Of a DNA stretch of 51,521 bases, positions 1 to 10,204 are shown piece after piece. Origin of the DNA: Bacteroidota bacterium (GTDB lineage Bacteria > Bacteroidota > Bacteroidia > Chitinophagales > Chitinophagaceae); assembly GCA_021824365.1 (NCBI GenBank), contig JAKAKY010000001.1:1-51521 (forward strand), written 5' to 3'. The notes under the pieces were generated by a model. The model worked only from the letters and a program-made list of their open reading frames with translations, was not told the DNA's origin and did not search any database. The translations under genes and the position numbers were made by a program. Each line of letters starts with the position of its first letter. The stretch's first letter is position 1.

Positions 1-2
1 GC

Positions 3-191
3 TTTCAAAAGAAAATGTTGAAACTGGGTAAAAAACCGGATGGTACAAAATATGAAGCTGCTGAATTGGAAACCATTTCGTTAGATACTGTAAAAACCAT
101 GATTGAAGCACAAGTACCTAATGCATTTGCTAAAAAAACCAAGGCTGCAGCAAAAAAACCGGTAACTACCAAAACAAAAGCAAAAAAATAA
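3..191 (+). CDS. 3' end of an unidentified protein with a Lys/Ala-rich tail (partial)
   Basis: An open frame runs in from the left edge and stops at TAA 189-191, giving about 62 C-terminal residues. The visible part contains FQKKMLKLGKKPDG and ends in an Ala/Lys/Thr-rich tail (KKTKAAAKKPVTTKTKAKK). Such basic tails are common on Bacteroidota nucleic-acid-binding proteins such as topoisomerases and histone-like proteins, but I do not recognise a domain in this fragment. It converges on the desaturase gene 63 bp away. The gene body lies outside the window, so no function is assigned. The frame itself is supported by normal codon use up to the stop. Confidence 0.6.
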   Translation, partial: FQKKMLKLGKKPDGTKYEAAELETISLDTVKTMIEAQVPNAFAKKTKAAAKKPVTTKTKAKK

Positions 192-254
192 AGCTATTAA
201 AAAACCCGGAGCATCAACAAACTTCAGTTCTTTAATTTTTTGGAAAATATATTA

Positions 255-1331
255 TTAATAATGCCTGCCCATTTTTCTTAAAAACCGAACATGTGCAACA
301 ACGGCACCACGTAAGGTTGGGTATTCAATATATTGCAGGTGATACTCTTTACAAACGGCTCTTACAATTTTACTGATGGCAGGATAATGTACATGCGAAA
401 TTTTAGGAAATAAATGATGCTCTATTTGAAAATTTAAACCACCCACCAACCAACTCACTAATTTATTTTGCGTAGCAAAATTGGCAGTTGTTTTAATTTG
501 GTGTAAGGCAAATTCGTCGGGCAACTTACTGTTCACCGAATCTACTTTCGGAAACGCAGTGCCTTCAACAGTATGTGCTAATTGAAAAACAATACTTAAT
601 ACAAATCCGGTAACTGAGGCCATGGTTAAAAAACCGGTTAGCCAGTCTATCCAACCCACAAAATATATTGGGATAATCACAAAGGCCATGAAATGAAAGA
701 CTTTGATAAACCAAAAACCCAGATGATCACGTATTTCCATTTTTTTCAAAGCAATATTGCCAATTTTACTGGAAAAGTATTTTTTATAATCTGCAAAGAA
801 AATCCAGAAAACATACAATAGCATATACAAAACAATAAAGTAAACGTGCTGAAAACGGTGTAACCGGTATTTTTTTTGAGTAGGCGCCATACGCATTAAA
901 AAGCCAACTTCAATATCATCATCTACACCATCAATATTGGTAAAACTATGATGAATCATATTATGCTTTACATTCCACATAAAGTGATTAGCACCAACTA
1001 AATTTACTGATCGTGCAGCTAAATGGTTGAGCCATTTACTTCGGCTAAAACTACCGTGGCTACCATCGTGCATAATATTAAAACCAATGGCTGCAACTAC
1101 ACCACCCATTAAAATTACCTCAGGAATGGCAAAATACCAGTTTGGCGTAAAAAAAATAAGATGTATGTATAGCAAGCCAAATAATAACATCAATATAACT
1201 GCTTTGGTAAATAAAGCAGCGTTTCCGGTAGCTGAAATACCGTTTGTTTCAAAATAAGCATTTACTCTTCGCCTAAGCTCAGCATGCAAAGAATCTTTAA
1301 CAGCAGGGAATTTGGGAATCATTCTATTCAT
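255..1331 (-). CDS. Membrane fatty acid desaturase, front-end/acyl-CoA type (DesA-like)
   Basis: Integral-membrane di-iron desaturase that would introduce a double bond into acyl chains of membrane lipids. The three histidine boxes are intact: HDGSH (H88 and H92), HNMIHH (H123, H127, H128), and QIEHH near residues 302-306. Glutamine replacing the first histidine of box three is typical of front-end (delta-6 type) and linoleoyl-CoA desaturase relatives. No N-terminal cytochrome b5 domain is present, so electrons must come from a separate ferredoxin or cytochrome. Hydrophobic stretches near residues 42-62, 68-86 and 205-250 fit the usual four-helix layout. At 358 aa it is normal for bacterial members. 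It stands alone, divergent from the transglutaminase-like gene. The regiospecificity cannot be read from sequence. Confidence 0.9.
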   Translation of the reverse strand: MNRMIPKFPAVKDSLHAELRRRVNAYFETNGISATGNAALFTKAVILMLLFGLLYIHLIFFTPNWYFAIPEVILMGGVVAAIGFNIMHDGSHGSFSRSKWLNHLAARSVNLVGANHFMWNVKHNMIHHSFTNIDGVDDDIEVGFLMRMAPTQKKYRLHRFQHVYFIVLYMLLYVFWIFFADYKKYFSSKIGNIALKKMEIRDHLGFWFIKVFHFMAFVIIPIYFVGWIDWLTGFLTMASVTGFVLSIVFQLAHTVEGTAFPKVDSVNSKLPDEFALHQIKTTANFATQNKLVSWLVGGLNFQIEHHLFPKISHVHYPAISKIVRAVCKEYHLQYIEYPTLRGAVVAHVRFLRKMGRHY

Positions 1332-1549
1332 TTATAAGGTAAAAAAACAAACCGCAAGGTAAAGTAATTCTATTATCTAATAAGTTAAAAACGCAACGAA
1401 CGACACAAAATCAGAAACATTGCATTGGTGTATAAAAAATATTTCCACAACTGTAGAATAACTTCTGCGCTAAAAAACAAAAAAAGAGCTTAGTTTGGTA
1501 TTGAAATTTAAAACAAACTGCCATTCAAACAAATACTACGATAGCCTAT

Positions 1550-2419
1550 ATGCAACAAACGAAAGAAATAAATGCTTTGTTTTCGCTGATAGACGATCCT
1601 GACGAAGAAGTATACCAAACTATTGCTGAAAGAATTGTTTCTTTTGGAAAAGGGATTATTCCCAATTTAGAAAATTTGTGGGAAAATACTCCCAGTCCCG
1701 AAGTACAGGAAAAAATTGAGATGCTCATTCATCAACTGCATTATAAAGATTTAACCAACGATTTTATTGAATGGAATAAAAATCCCTACCACGATTTGTT
1801 GCTGGGGGCATTACTGGTAGCCAAATTTCAATACCCCGATTTGTATACCACACCGGTATTACAAGACATAGAAAAAATAAGAAGAAATGTATGGTTGGAA
1901 TTGAATAGCTATTTAACACCCTTAGAACAAGCCAATGTGTTATCGAGCATTATTTATAACTATTACAATTTAAAAGGAATAGAAATTAGTTATAATCATC
2001 CCGATGATTTTTTTCTGCACAAAGTAATTGAAAGCAAAAAAGGCAATACCATCACCAACAGTATCATTTATCAGGTTTTATGCAATTTGTTAGAAATTAA
2101 TGCCAGAATAATTAATATACCCAGACAAATGGTTATCGCATTTTTTCACTCAGATTATGATGTTAATACCTACAAAGGACACCCACAGGAAAAAATTCAT
2201 TTTTATGTGGATAGTATTAGCGGGCAGGCCTATTCACATGCCGATATTGAAACCTACTTCAAAAAAATATCAGTACCACCGGTTGCTTCCTATTTTAAAC
2301 CGATGCCCAATCAACGCATCATTCAAATTTTATTACAGGAAGTGGCCAAATGTTTTACACTACCATCAAACCAATACAAGCAAGATGAATTATTGGCTTT
2401 AGCGGCGTTATTAGATTAG
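1550..2419 (+). CDS. Transglutaminase-like (SirB1-type) protein
   Basis: Soluble protein of 289 aa with the SirB1/Transglut_core2 pattern: a helical N-terminal part, then LEQANVLSSIIYNYYNLKGI followed by a segment with DDFFLHKVIESKKGNTITNS, matching the family's 'NSYLNEVLDRRTGIPITLS' block. The classical transglutaminase Cys is not evident at the expected place, as in many SirB1-like proteins, so catalysis is doubtful. The N-terminal 60 residues look like HEAT-type helices. No signal peptide. The ATG at 1550 directly follows an AT-rich leader of about 200 bp shared with the divergent desaturase. Function in Bacteroidota is unknown; the family assignment is moderately strong. Confidence 0.7.
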   Translation: MQQTKEINALFSLIDDPDEEVYQTIAERIVSFGKGIIPNLENLWENTPSPEVQEKIEMLIHQLHYKDLTNDFIEWNKNPYHDLLLGALLVAKFQYPDLYTTPVLQDIEKIRRNVWLELNSYLTPLEQANVLSSIIYNYYNLKGIEISYNHPDDFFLHKVIESKKGNTITNSIIYQVLCNLLEINARIINIPRQMVIAFFHSDYDVNTYKGHPQEKIHFYVDSISGQAYSHADIETYFKKISVPPVASYFKPMPNQRIIQILLQEVAKCFTLPSNQYKQDELLALAALLD

Positions 2420-2609
2420 TTCATTTTCAATCGCTAAAATTTTATCAATTCATTTTACATTCAAGGGGGAACATCTAACGTTCAGTTTGGATTTCCATCT
2501 GATTCATTCATGAATAGTTTTATGAAAAGAGGGAAGGTTATGATGGTAAATAAGTTTTTCATACCGTAATTTTATACAAAAGCCTATCATAAAAGGGTTA
2601 ACCAAAAAC

Positions 2610-3107
2610 ATGAATGAGAACTACTATACATATTACGCAAGTCCGATTGGTTTAATAAAAATTGGAGGCACAGAAAACTATATTACCGAATTAAGTTTTG
2701 TTGATAATAGCCAACAAATGGCATATGGTATTCCGGGCGTTAGTGATTTATTACATCAATGCACAGAAGAATTAATTGAATTTTTTCAGGGAAGAAGAAA
2801 AACTTTTGACTTACCAGTTTACCAGGAGGGCACACCTTTTCAGGAAAAAGTTTGGAATGAATTGTTAGCCATACCTTTTGGTAAAACCATTAGTTATATG
2901 GATTTAGCCAAAAGAATGGGAGATCCCAAATGCATTCGTGCAGCAGCAACCACCAACGGAAAAAATAAAATTGCCATTATTGTGCCCTGCCACAGAGTAA
3001 TTGGCAGCGATAAAAATTTAACCGGCTATTCCGGAGGATTGTGGCGAAAGAAATGGTTATTGCAGCACGAGTTTAAAATTACACATGGCATTCAAACCCT
3101 TTTTTAA
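2610..3107 (+). CDS. ogt: Methylated-DNA--[protein]-cysteine S-methyltransferase
   Basis: Suicide DNA-repair protein that transfers the alkyl group from O6-alkylguanine to its own cysteine. The active-site motif IVPCHRVIG is intact with the acceptor Cys at residue 127. The helix-turn-helix part (PFGKTISYMDLAKRMGDPK) and the conserved GYSGGLWRKKWLL C-terminus are also present. At 165 aa it is the short Ogt/AGT form without the AdaA regulatory domain. It is preceded by a 190-bp gap and converges on the PorP gene with a 5-bp gap, with no obvious terminator between them. Catalytic assignment is firm. Confidence 0.95.
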   Translation: MNENYYTYYASPIGLIKIGGTENYITELSFVDNSQQMAYGIPGVSDLLHQCTEELIEFFQGRRKTFDLPVYQEGTPFQEKVWNELLAIPFGKTISYMDLAKRMGDPKCIRAAATTNGKNKIAIIVPCHRVIGSDKNLTGYSGGLWRKKWLLQHEFKITHGIQTLF

Positions 3108-3112
3108 CAGCA

Positions 3113-4156
3113 CTAAAAACGAACGGCTTTGGGGCATTTTAATTTTTTGGTATTATCATTCCCGCCATAAATACCTGTTTTAACCAACGAAATTTCGTAA
3201 GCACCTTGTGAACCATTGTAACCACTTAAAGAAGATGTTGTAACATCATAATTAAATGTAATTTTTAAATTACTTACCTGATAGCCAATCATAGGTATAG
3301 CCGCATCGCCTAAACGATAGTACATACCCAGTATTAACTGGCTATTGCCATCACCGCTTAAATTTCTGTTGGCATTCATGCCAATTACCGTTTCAGTTAC
3401 ATTACCCATTTTACTAAAATACATATTGGGATTTAATATCCACAAGTTTTGAATCTTAATATTTCCATTAATAAAAAAATTATATCGGGGATCAACAGTA
3501 TTATTACTAATAGAAGGCGCAAAAAAGCTTTCTTTAGGCCTATTAAAATGCTGAATACTTACACCCAGATTCAAATAAATATTATCCGTTGCAAAATAGG
3601 CATAATTAATGCCTGCATTCAGATCCATGTAATAAACCGAAGTATAATAAAATGGCTCGTTAGAAGGTATGGAAATATCGAAAAATTTCCCGTTCCACTG
3701 ATTATTGAAAGTGAGTTTACCGGCATCTACCCGTTTGTTCACCCCACCAATGCCAAAGCCAACACTTAACAACCCATCATACCCCAAAACCTGATGATAG
3801 GCTAGGGAAGCATACCCTTTGGTAGAAGTTAATGAACCATCCCCGGCAGCATCAGTTAACAACACACCACCCACACCTACCCAACCGTTTTCAAATCGGT
3901 TATTGAATAACTGTGCATCACCCCACATGCTCATGGTTTTATATGGGCTACCAATATTAGCCCATTGGTTACGGTAATTCATGCCCAACCGATAATCTGA
4001 CTCCGGATTAAAACCGGTATTAGCCGGATTAACCAGTAATGGCGCATTAAAGTATTGCGAAAAGTGTAAATCTTGTGCATACAAATGTTTCGTTGACAAA
4101 AAAGACAAGCTTATCAACACCATTAAAAATTTGTATGTGTTTTTTACACAATTCAT
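3113..4156 (-). CDS. PorP/SprF family type IX secretion membrane protein
   Basis: Outer-membrane beta-barrel of the PorP/SprF family, used by the type IX secretion system to anchor or help export specific cargo. It opens with a signal peptide ending near LSTKHLYAQ, followed by the family hallmark DLHFSQYFNAPLLVNPANTG. The remainder alternates short amphipathic strands and closes with a basic tail. At 347 aa it has the usual length. It starts 4 bp after the stop of the giant type B cargo gene and is surely in the same transcript. A dedicated cargo/PorP pair is the arrangement known from SprB-SprF in Flavobacterium. I infer that this protein serves the upstream cargo. Confidence 0.92.
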   Translation of the reverse strand: MNCVKNTYKFLMVLISLSFLSTKHLYAQDLHFSQYFNAPLLVNPANTGFNPESDYRLGMNYRNQWANIGSPYKTMSMWGDAQLFNNRFENGWVGVGGVLLTDAAGDGSLTSTKGYASLAYHQVLGYDGLLSVGFGIGGVNKRVDAGKLTFNNQWNGKFFDISIPSNEPFYYTSVYYMDLNAGINYAYFATDNIYLNLGVSIQHFNRPKESFFAPSISNNTVDPRYNFFINGNIKIQNLWILNPNMYFSKMGNVTETVIGMNANRNLSGDGNSQLILGMYYRLGDAAIPMIGYQVSNLKITFNYDVTTSSLSGYNGSQGAYEISLVKTGIYGGNDNTKKLKCPKAVRF

Positions 4157-4160
4157 GGGT

Positions 4161-7100
4161 TTATTTTAATAAGGTAATATCGCCCGTTTTAGTATATTTT
4201 TTTCCGTCTGAGGTTTCAATTAACAAAACATAATGGTACACATCCTGCGGTTGAATTACACCGTTGTAGGTTCCATTCCATCCACCCGATTTGGTAAAGC
4301 CCTGATATACCAACTTGCCCCATCGGTTATATATATTCCATTTCAATCTGGTAATACCATAACCTTGTACATAAATAATATCATTAATACCATCGCCATT
4401 TGGTGAAAATGCTTTGGGCACATCAAACAAAGGCGATATTAAAGCCTGTACCGGCAGGCATTTTTCATCCACACAACCCGATTCATTCATTGTTTGCAAA
4501 CAGGCCGTATAATTTTTGGAAGAATCATAAATATGACTAACGGGTGTGGCTATGCTAAAGGTAATGGTTGAATTACCATCGCCAAACAACCATTTGTAGC
4601 TCACAGCAGGCTGCGATAAATTGGTAAACTGTATGGGTGTATTGGTAAGTGGCGGCTGTGGAGCAACACTAAAATCGGCAATAGATTTAATTTTCATTTG
4701 CACCAGCCGGGTTGTGGTATCTGTTTTATTGCAAGTATTGGGATCATTGGCAATTAAAGTAATGGTATAACTACCGGTATCATTGTACTGATGGGTTGGA
4801 CTGGTAGCTGTTGAAGTGGTACCATCGCCAAAATTCCATTTAAAATCGGTACCCCCGGTTGATGTATTATTAAAAATAGCCGTATAGGGCACACAACCAA
4901 CGGGGGGTGTTTGGAAGGAAGCCTTAACATTAGCAGCAATTCTAATTTGCAAAACGGTGCTATCATTCTGATTACAATAACCTGTATCCTGCAATACCAA
5001 ACTAACATTATAAATTCCTTCTGCGGGGAAGGTATGCATTTGTGGTTGCGTTCCGGTGACTACCGATGTGCCATCACCAAATTTCAATATAAAAGATTGC
5101 CCGTTAAAGGGTTTATTGGGTGGAGAAGTGGAAGTGTTATTAAATTGGAATGTCAAAGATTCACAACCGCCAATTTTAGCAGCATCTAAACCCAATGTAG
5201 CGGCATCATTTCGTACACGAATGGTTACATAAGAAGTATCGCTCACATTACAACTATTGGGATCGGTTGAAACCAACATTACTTTATAAAAACCAATATT
5301 TTGGTATACATACGATGTTTTCGGATTGGTAGTGGTTACCTGTGCAGAACCATCATTGAAATCCCATAAATAAGTTTTTCCTTGTGCAACTGTATCGGTA
5401 AAATCAACCGTTAAAGGTACACAACCCGAAGTATCGCGGGGTATGCCATTGGCAGCAGCTTGTAACCCTGAAGATATTCCTGCCAGATTAAAAGCAATTT
5501 TCAATGCCATCATATTGCAATCCGGTCCATTATTGGTGGTAGAAAACACATAAGGTGGGCTACCGGTTAACACAGGATTGGCGGGTGGTGAACCTTCCTT
5601 ACAAGAACAAATGGTTTGATAAATAATACCGTTTTTATCGAACCTGCTCGTTCCACCATCCACATGGTCGCCTAAAGCACCATTCTGCCCAAAATAACTG
5701 CCAAATAATTGGCTTTGTGCATTTTTTTCTAAAACAAAAAAATAAAAATCGGCACCATCGGTAGTATTTTGGAGATAATTGGGAGTAGACATGTTTCTGA
5801 CACCGCTATTCAGATAACCATCCAATGCATCAATTCCACCACCCCAACCTGATACGTATACGTTTTCACAACGATCAACAAGAAATGCGGTTGGTGATAT
5901 ATTGGGTTGCTGACTACCTGGTGCACCAAAAGTGGCGGAATAAATAAAATCAGATAAATCAGGTTTTAATTTGCAGATAAATTGTTTGCCATCTGTTTGC
6001 CCTTGTGTTTGATTGAATGGAGAATTAACTACCTGCCATTTACCGTTGGTAGTACCCATAATGTAGGGAAAACCTAAGCGGTCGAATTGCACCCCAAATA
6101 ACATATCGGCACCATTGGTACCGAAATAACTGCTATTAATTAATTGAGAGCCATCATTACTGATCACTGCCACAAACCCATCGCAAATGCCACCCTGATA
6201 AACAGGAAACTTTACATTAGCCCCAATACCCGGAAAATTAGTACTGGCAGTTCCACCTGCAACATAAATATTGTTGTTAGTGGGATTAATGGATAACACA
6301 AAGCCTGCATCGTTGTCATTACCGCCTAAGTAAGAACTAAATAGCACTGAGCTCAAATCAGGCGTTGCTTTAATAACCACTGCATCCTGAAAAAAATTAC
6401 TGCCATTGGCACCACCATTATTTTTTTGGAAAGCATTAGCAGAAACTGGAAAGTTAGTAGACTGTGTACAACCTGCTAAATATATATTTCCGGAACCATC
6501 AATAATTACTTCACTTCTTGCATCATCGCCATAGTTTAAACGGGTAGATTGATATCCGGATGCCCCTGTATATTTTCCACGGATATTGACACCATCATCA
6601 GCACTACCCCCAATTACTAATGAACCAACAATGCCGGTACCATTAGCATTTAGTTTAGTAATAAAAATATCAAATCCGCCACCCGGCCCTACTTTATTTG
6701 TAGTGGGAAAATTGGCGGAACTGGTTCTGCCGGCAATAATTAAGTTGCCTGCATTATCTGTAATTAAACTATGCGGTTGTTCATTTCCATTCCCACCTAA
6801 ATAGGTGGCATAAACCCGGTTGCGTCCGGTTGCATCTAATTTCATAATAGCCACATCATAGGGAGAAAGACTACCTTCTTTTACACCGCCCTGAAAAGTG
6901 GTTTGAAATGCTCCATTGCTTACAGGAAAAGTTTTGTTATCTCCTGAAAATACAATACCCCCTGCATAAAAATTTCCGGAATTATCGTAGGTGGCAGTAT
7001 AGCCCCAGTTTTCAGCAGTACTTCCGGAAAAACTGGAAAAAACAAATTGCGGGTCAATCACTAAAGTTGCAGCAGGGTCTGTTTTTTCAACATTAAATTT

Positions 7101-7853
7101 TACAATACTTCCCTTTATGCTGTATGTACAGGGAACGATTTGCTTTCCGGATAAATTCACCGCATAGCTGTAAGGCTTGGCTTCTTTTAAATTTTGTACG
7201 GAGGTTTGAATAATGAGTTCTCCATTTTTTTGCTTCAACCCTTCCACACCATCGTAATATAGCGCAATATTATTAACGTTACCGCCAGGATTTACAATGA
7301 TGTCATACTTTAAAGCACCATTTGTAGTATAATAACGAACATCAATGTTGGGGTAAATATTCTTACAGGTAATGGCTTGGTACACTTTACAATTTTGCCC
7401 CCATTTAGAAGGATCCTTCCCAATCAGATAATTATTGGCAGTTGCCAGCGGTTTATCAGGAATGATTTCAGGATTAGGATTGGCATTTAAAAATTTTACC
7501 TGATACACATGCCCACGAAGTATTATCTTGGTATTGGCTGCATCATTTTCAGGTGGAGCAATAGCTGTGGTAGTTTGCCCATTGGCATTAATTTGTTGAA
7601 TATATTTTATGGAAGGTTTTGAAAATTGTTGATGTGGTGATAAGGTTGCATAATCATTCGGACTATATAGCAACATTCTGAAGCCACCATCTTTTTGAAT
7701 AGAAAAAGCACCAATGGTAAGATTACCCCGGTAAGCAATATCATTATTCCATTGCCCCTTGTTTTCGATAAATTGCAAGTTAGCCTGCGACTTAGTGGGT
7801 TGCAGTAAACTTATTATACAGAAAGTAAAAAGCAAGTACCTTAATCCATTCAT
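4161..7853 (-). CDS. Giant T9SS type B cargo: DUF7948 + SBBP propeller + PKD repeats + gliding-type C-terminal domain
   Basis: Secreted cell-surface protein of 1230 aa. Order: signal peptide (1 to about 25); a DUF7948-like region opening with FIENKGQW (about 26-265); beta-propeller SBBP repeats with motifs such as YLGGNGNEQPHSLITDNAGN (about 270-790); PKD-like Ig domains starting near residues 808, 894, 987 and 1064, three beginning GC(V/E)P/S; then the gliding-motility-associated C-terminal domain from about 1141 (VPKAFSPNGDGINDIIYVQG, NRWGKLVYQG). That last domain is a type B T9SS sorting signal, so the protein should cross the outer membrane through the SprA channel. It is co-transcribed with the PorP/SprF gene 4 bp downstream. 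No catalytic domain is visible; adhesion or polymer binding is a guess from architecture. Confidence 0.93.
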   Translation of the reverse strand: MNGLRYLLFTFCIISLLQPTKSQANLQFIENKGQWNNDIAYRGNLTIGAFSIQKDGGFRMLLYSPNDYATLSPHQQFSKPSIKYIQQINANGQTTTAIAPPENDAANTKIILRGHVYQVKFLNANPNPEIIPDKPLATANNYLIGKDPSKWGQNCKVYQAITCKNIYPNIDVRYYTTNGALKYDIIVNPGGNVNNIALYYDGVEGLKQKNGELIIQTSVQNLKEAKPYSYAVNLSGKQIVPCTYSIKGSIVKFNVEKTDPAATLVIDPQFVFSSFSGSTAENWGYTATYDNSGNFYAGGIVFSGDNKTFPVSNGAFQTTFQGGVKEGSLSPYDVAIMKLDATGRNRVYATYLGGNGNEQPHSLITDNAGNLIIAGRTSSANFPTTNKVGPGGGFDIFITKLNANGTGIVGSLVIGGSADDGVNIRGKYTGASGYQSTRLNYGDDARSEVIIDGSGNIYLAGCTQSTNFPVSANAFQKNNGGANGSNFFQDAVVIKATPDLSSVLFSSYLGGNDNDAGFVLSINPTNNNIYVAGGTASTNFPGIGANVKFPVYQGGICDGFVAVISNDGSQLINSSYFGTNGADMLFGVQFDRLGFPYIMGTTNGKWQVVNSPFNQTQGQTDGKQFICKLKPDLSDFIYSATFGAPGSQQPNISPTAFLVDRCENVYVSGWGGGIDALDGYLNSGVRNMSTPNYLQNTTDGADFYFFVLEKNAQSQLFGSYFGQNGALGDHVDGGTSRFDKNGIIYQTICSCKEGSPPANPVLTGSPPYVFSTTNNGPDCNMMALKIAFNLAGISSGLQAAANGIPRDTSGCVPLTVDFTDTVAQGKTYLWDFNDGSAQVTTTNPKTSYVYQNIGFYKVMLVSTDPNSCNVSDTSYVTIRVRNDAATLGLDAAKIGGCESLTFQFNNTSTSPPNKPFNGQSFILKFGDGTSVVTGTQPQMHTFPAEGIYNVSLVLQDTGYCNQNDSTVLQIRIAANVKASFQTPPVGCVPYTAIFNNTSTGGTDFKWNFGDGTTSTATSPTHQYNDTGSYTITLIANDPNTCNKTDTTTRLVQMKIKSIADFSVAPQPPLTNTPIQFTNLSQPAVSYKWLFGDGNSTITFSIATPVSHIYDSSKNYTACLQTMNESGCVDEKCLPVQALISPLFDVPKAFSPNGDGINDIIYVQGYGITRLKWNIYNRWGKLVYQGFTKSGGWNGTYNGVIQPQDVYHYVLLIETSDGKKYTKTGDITLLK

Positions 7854-7964
7854 ATATAATAAAGTTTTACTGCCTGAATATTATTCTAATTAAAAGCAAT
7901 AGTAAGTTACAAAATCCCTGCCATACATAATGTTAAATAACAGCCCATATTTCTAATAGTTTAA

Positions 7965-10088
7965 TTAAGATATTTTGCTCCATCCTGTTTTACCTTTAGC
8001 AGATTGAAGAAATAAGCGTAAACTATTATTTTCCGGTAATTGTAATTCAATATCATTTACTACTAATTGTTCTGCCTCTAATCTGGCTACTTCTAACATT
8101 TGTTTGTCGTTTACAATACTGGCTAATTTAAAATTTACTGCACCACTTTGGCGGGTTCCTTCTATTTCGCCGGGGCCACGCAATTCTAAATCTTTTTCAG
8201 CAATCACAAATCCATTATTGGTAGCGCACATTACCCTGATACGTTCTTTGGCCTCAGCGCTTATTTTACTACCTGTTAAAAGGATGCAAAAACTTTGCTC
8301 ACTTCCCCTACCCACTCTGCCACGCAACTGATGTAGTTGTGATAAACCAAATTTTTCTGAACTTTCAATAACCATTACAGATGCATTTGGCACATTTACC
8401 CCTACTTCAATAACGGTAGTACTTACCATTATTTGCGTTTCGCCTTTTACAAAACGTTGCATGTTCCATTCTTTCTGATCGGCAGGTTGTTTACCATGCA
8501 ACATACTAATGCTAAATTTGGGTTCAGGGAAAAAGCTTTTCAGCTGCTCATATCCCTGCATCAAATCTTCATAGCTTAGTTTCTCACTTTCTTCAATTAA
8601 TGGATAAATAAAATAAGCCTGCCTGCCCTTTTCTATTTCAGTTTTTACAAAATCCATTACACTGGCTCTGGCCATTTCATTTCTATGTACCGTTTTAACA
8701 GGTTGCCTGCCGGGTGGCAATTCATCCATTACACTATAATCCAAATCGCCATAAGCCGTCATAGCTAATGTACGTGGTATGGGTGTTGCCGTCATCACCA
8801 ATACATGTGGAGGAATGATGGCTTTATTCCAAAGTTTGGCACGTTGTTCAACTCCAAAGCGGTGTTGTTCATCGATAATGACTAAACCTAAATTTTTAAA
8901 TTGAACAACATCTTCTATAATAGCATGTGTTCCAACTATAAAATGGATAGAATCTTCCATTAATCCTTTTAAAATGCGTTTACGTTCAGCCGTTTTGGTA
9001 CTTCCGGTTAAAAGTGCTAATTCAACCGGCATATTTTTTAATAAATTACTTAAGCCTTCAAAATGCTGTTGTGCTAATATTTCAGTAGGTGCCATCATAC
9101 AACTTTGAAAGCCATTATCAGCAGCCAGCAACATGGTTAATAAAGCCACAATTGTTTTTCCGCTACCTACATCTCCCTGCAATAAACGGTTCATTTGATG
9201 GCCTTTCGCCGTATCAGTTCTAATTTCTTTCAATACCCGTTTTTGGGCATTGGTAAGCTGAAAAGGCAAACATTGGTTGTAAAAAGTATTAAAATGATCA
9301 CCCACTTTTTCAAACACAACACCCCTACTGGCTCTTTGCCTGCGCAGTTTTATTAAATGCAGGCGCACTTGTGCAATAAATAACTCTTCAAATTTTAACC
9401 TACGCAATGCAGCTTCAAAAATGGTTAAATTACAAGGGAAATGAATTGACCGATATGCTTCAAAACGGGACATCAATTTTAACCGTCCTACAATTTCAGT
9501 TGGAATATTCTCTTGAATACAACCTTCAGGAAGTATTGTAAATAATTGCCGCGTTAAATGCGCTATTTGTCGGCCGCTTAACCTCCGGGCTTTTAATTTT
9601 TCTGTAGTAGGATAAACCGGTTCTAAATAATTTTTTGCAGTAAAGTTTTGCGATTGAACCAATTCAATTTCCGGATGCACCAATTGTGGCTTACCATTAA
9701 AAAAAGTTAGTTTTCCAAATACTAAACAGGTAGCACCGATATGTATATTTTTTTGAATCCAGGAAATTCCCTGAAACCAGGTTAACTCAAGCATACCGCC
9801 AGATTGGTCGGTTAACTGTCCCACCATGCGTTTGGCACGTTTTTCACCCAAAATATCCAATGCAATTATTTTACCCATTACCTGAATATACTCTGTATTG
9901 AATGTAATAGATGCTAAAGGCGTAATAACAGTTTTATCGATATGCCGGTAAGGAAAATGGTTTAATAAATCTTCATACACAAAAATGCTCAATTCTTTTT
10001 TGAGCAAATCGGCCCGGAGTGGCCCTACGCCCTTTAAATACTCAATAGGTGTTTGTAATATGTTTGTTGTTTGCACGTTAATTACCAT
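7965..10088 (-). CDS. recG: ATP-dependent DNA helicase RecG
   Basis: Superfamily 2 helicase that reverses stalled forks and branch-migrates Holliday junctions. N-terminal wedge/OB domain begins TPIEYLKGVGPLRADLLKKE. The helicase core shows Walker A GDVGSGKT, motif II DEQHRFG (the RecG form of DEAH), motif III MTATPIPRTLA, and motif VI QLRGRVGRG. The TRG region near the C-terminus (GEIEGTRQSG) follows. At 707 aa it is close to the family norm of about 690. The start ATG is 10086-10088, and the gene is divergent from the amidase over a 116-bp spacer. No truncation seen. Confidence 0.97.
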   Translation of the reverse strand: MVINVQTTNILQTPIEYLKGVGPLRADLLKKELSIFVYEDLLNHFPYRHIDKTVITPLASITFNTEYIQVMGKIIALDILGEKRAKRMVGQLTDQSGGMLELTWFQGISWIQKNIHIGATCLVFGKLTFFNGKPQLVHPEIELVQSQNFTAKNYLEPVYPTTEKLKARRLSGRQIAHLTRQLFTILPEGCIQENIPTEIVGRLKLMSRFEAYRSIHFPCNLTIFEAALRRLKFEELFIAQVRLHLIKLRRQRASRGVVFEKVGDHFNTFYNQCLPFQLTNAQKRVLKEIRTDTAKGHQMNRLLQGDVGSGKTIVALLTMLLAADNGFQSCMMAPTEILAQQHFEGLSNLLKNMPVELALLTGSTKTAERKRILKGLMEDSIHFIVGTHAIIEDVVQFKNLGLVIIDEQHRFGVEQRAKLWNKAIIPPHVLVMTATPIPRTLAMTAYGDLDYSVMDELPPGRQPVKTVHRNEMARASVMDFVKTEIEKGRQAYFIYPLIEESEKLSYEDLMQGYEQLKSFFPEPKFSISMLHGKQPADQKEWNMQRFVKGETQIMVSTTVIEVGVNVPNASVMVIESSEKFGLSQLHQLRGRVGRGSEQSFCILLTGSKISAEAKERIRVMCATNNGFVIAEKDLELRGPGEIEGTRQSGAVNFKLASIVNDKQMLEVARLEAEQLVVNDIELQLPENNSLRLFLQSAKGKTGWSKIS

Positions 10089-10204
10089 AATTTATTCAAC
10101 ACAAATAACAAAAGTAAATACTAAGGTGGTGCATTTGGCAGTAATAGCATGTTTTACAACTAAAATACTTTATTTTTAAACCTAAATGCACAAATTAACA
10201 ATTT

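Noticed and set aside
1332-1549. Possible tRNA or small gene in the spacer between desaturase and transglutaminase-like genes
   Set aside because: AT-rich, no cloverleaf arms or CCA-like end, no ORF with coding character; only promoters are expected.
2420-2609. Possible small RNA or regulatory element in the 190-bp gap before ogt
   Set aside because: It holds only a short palindrome (ATTCATGAAT) and no stable extended stem or known riboswitch core.
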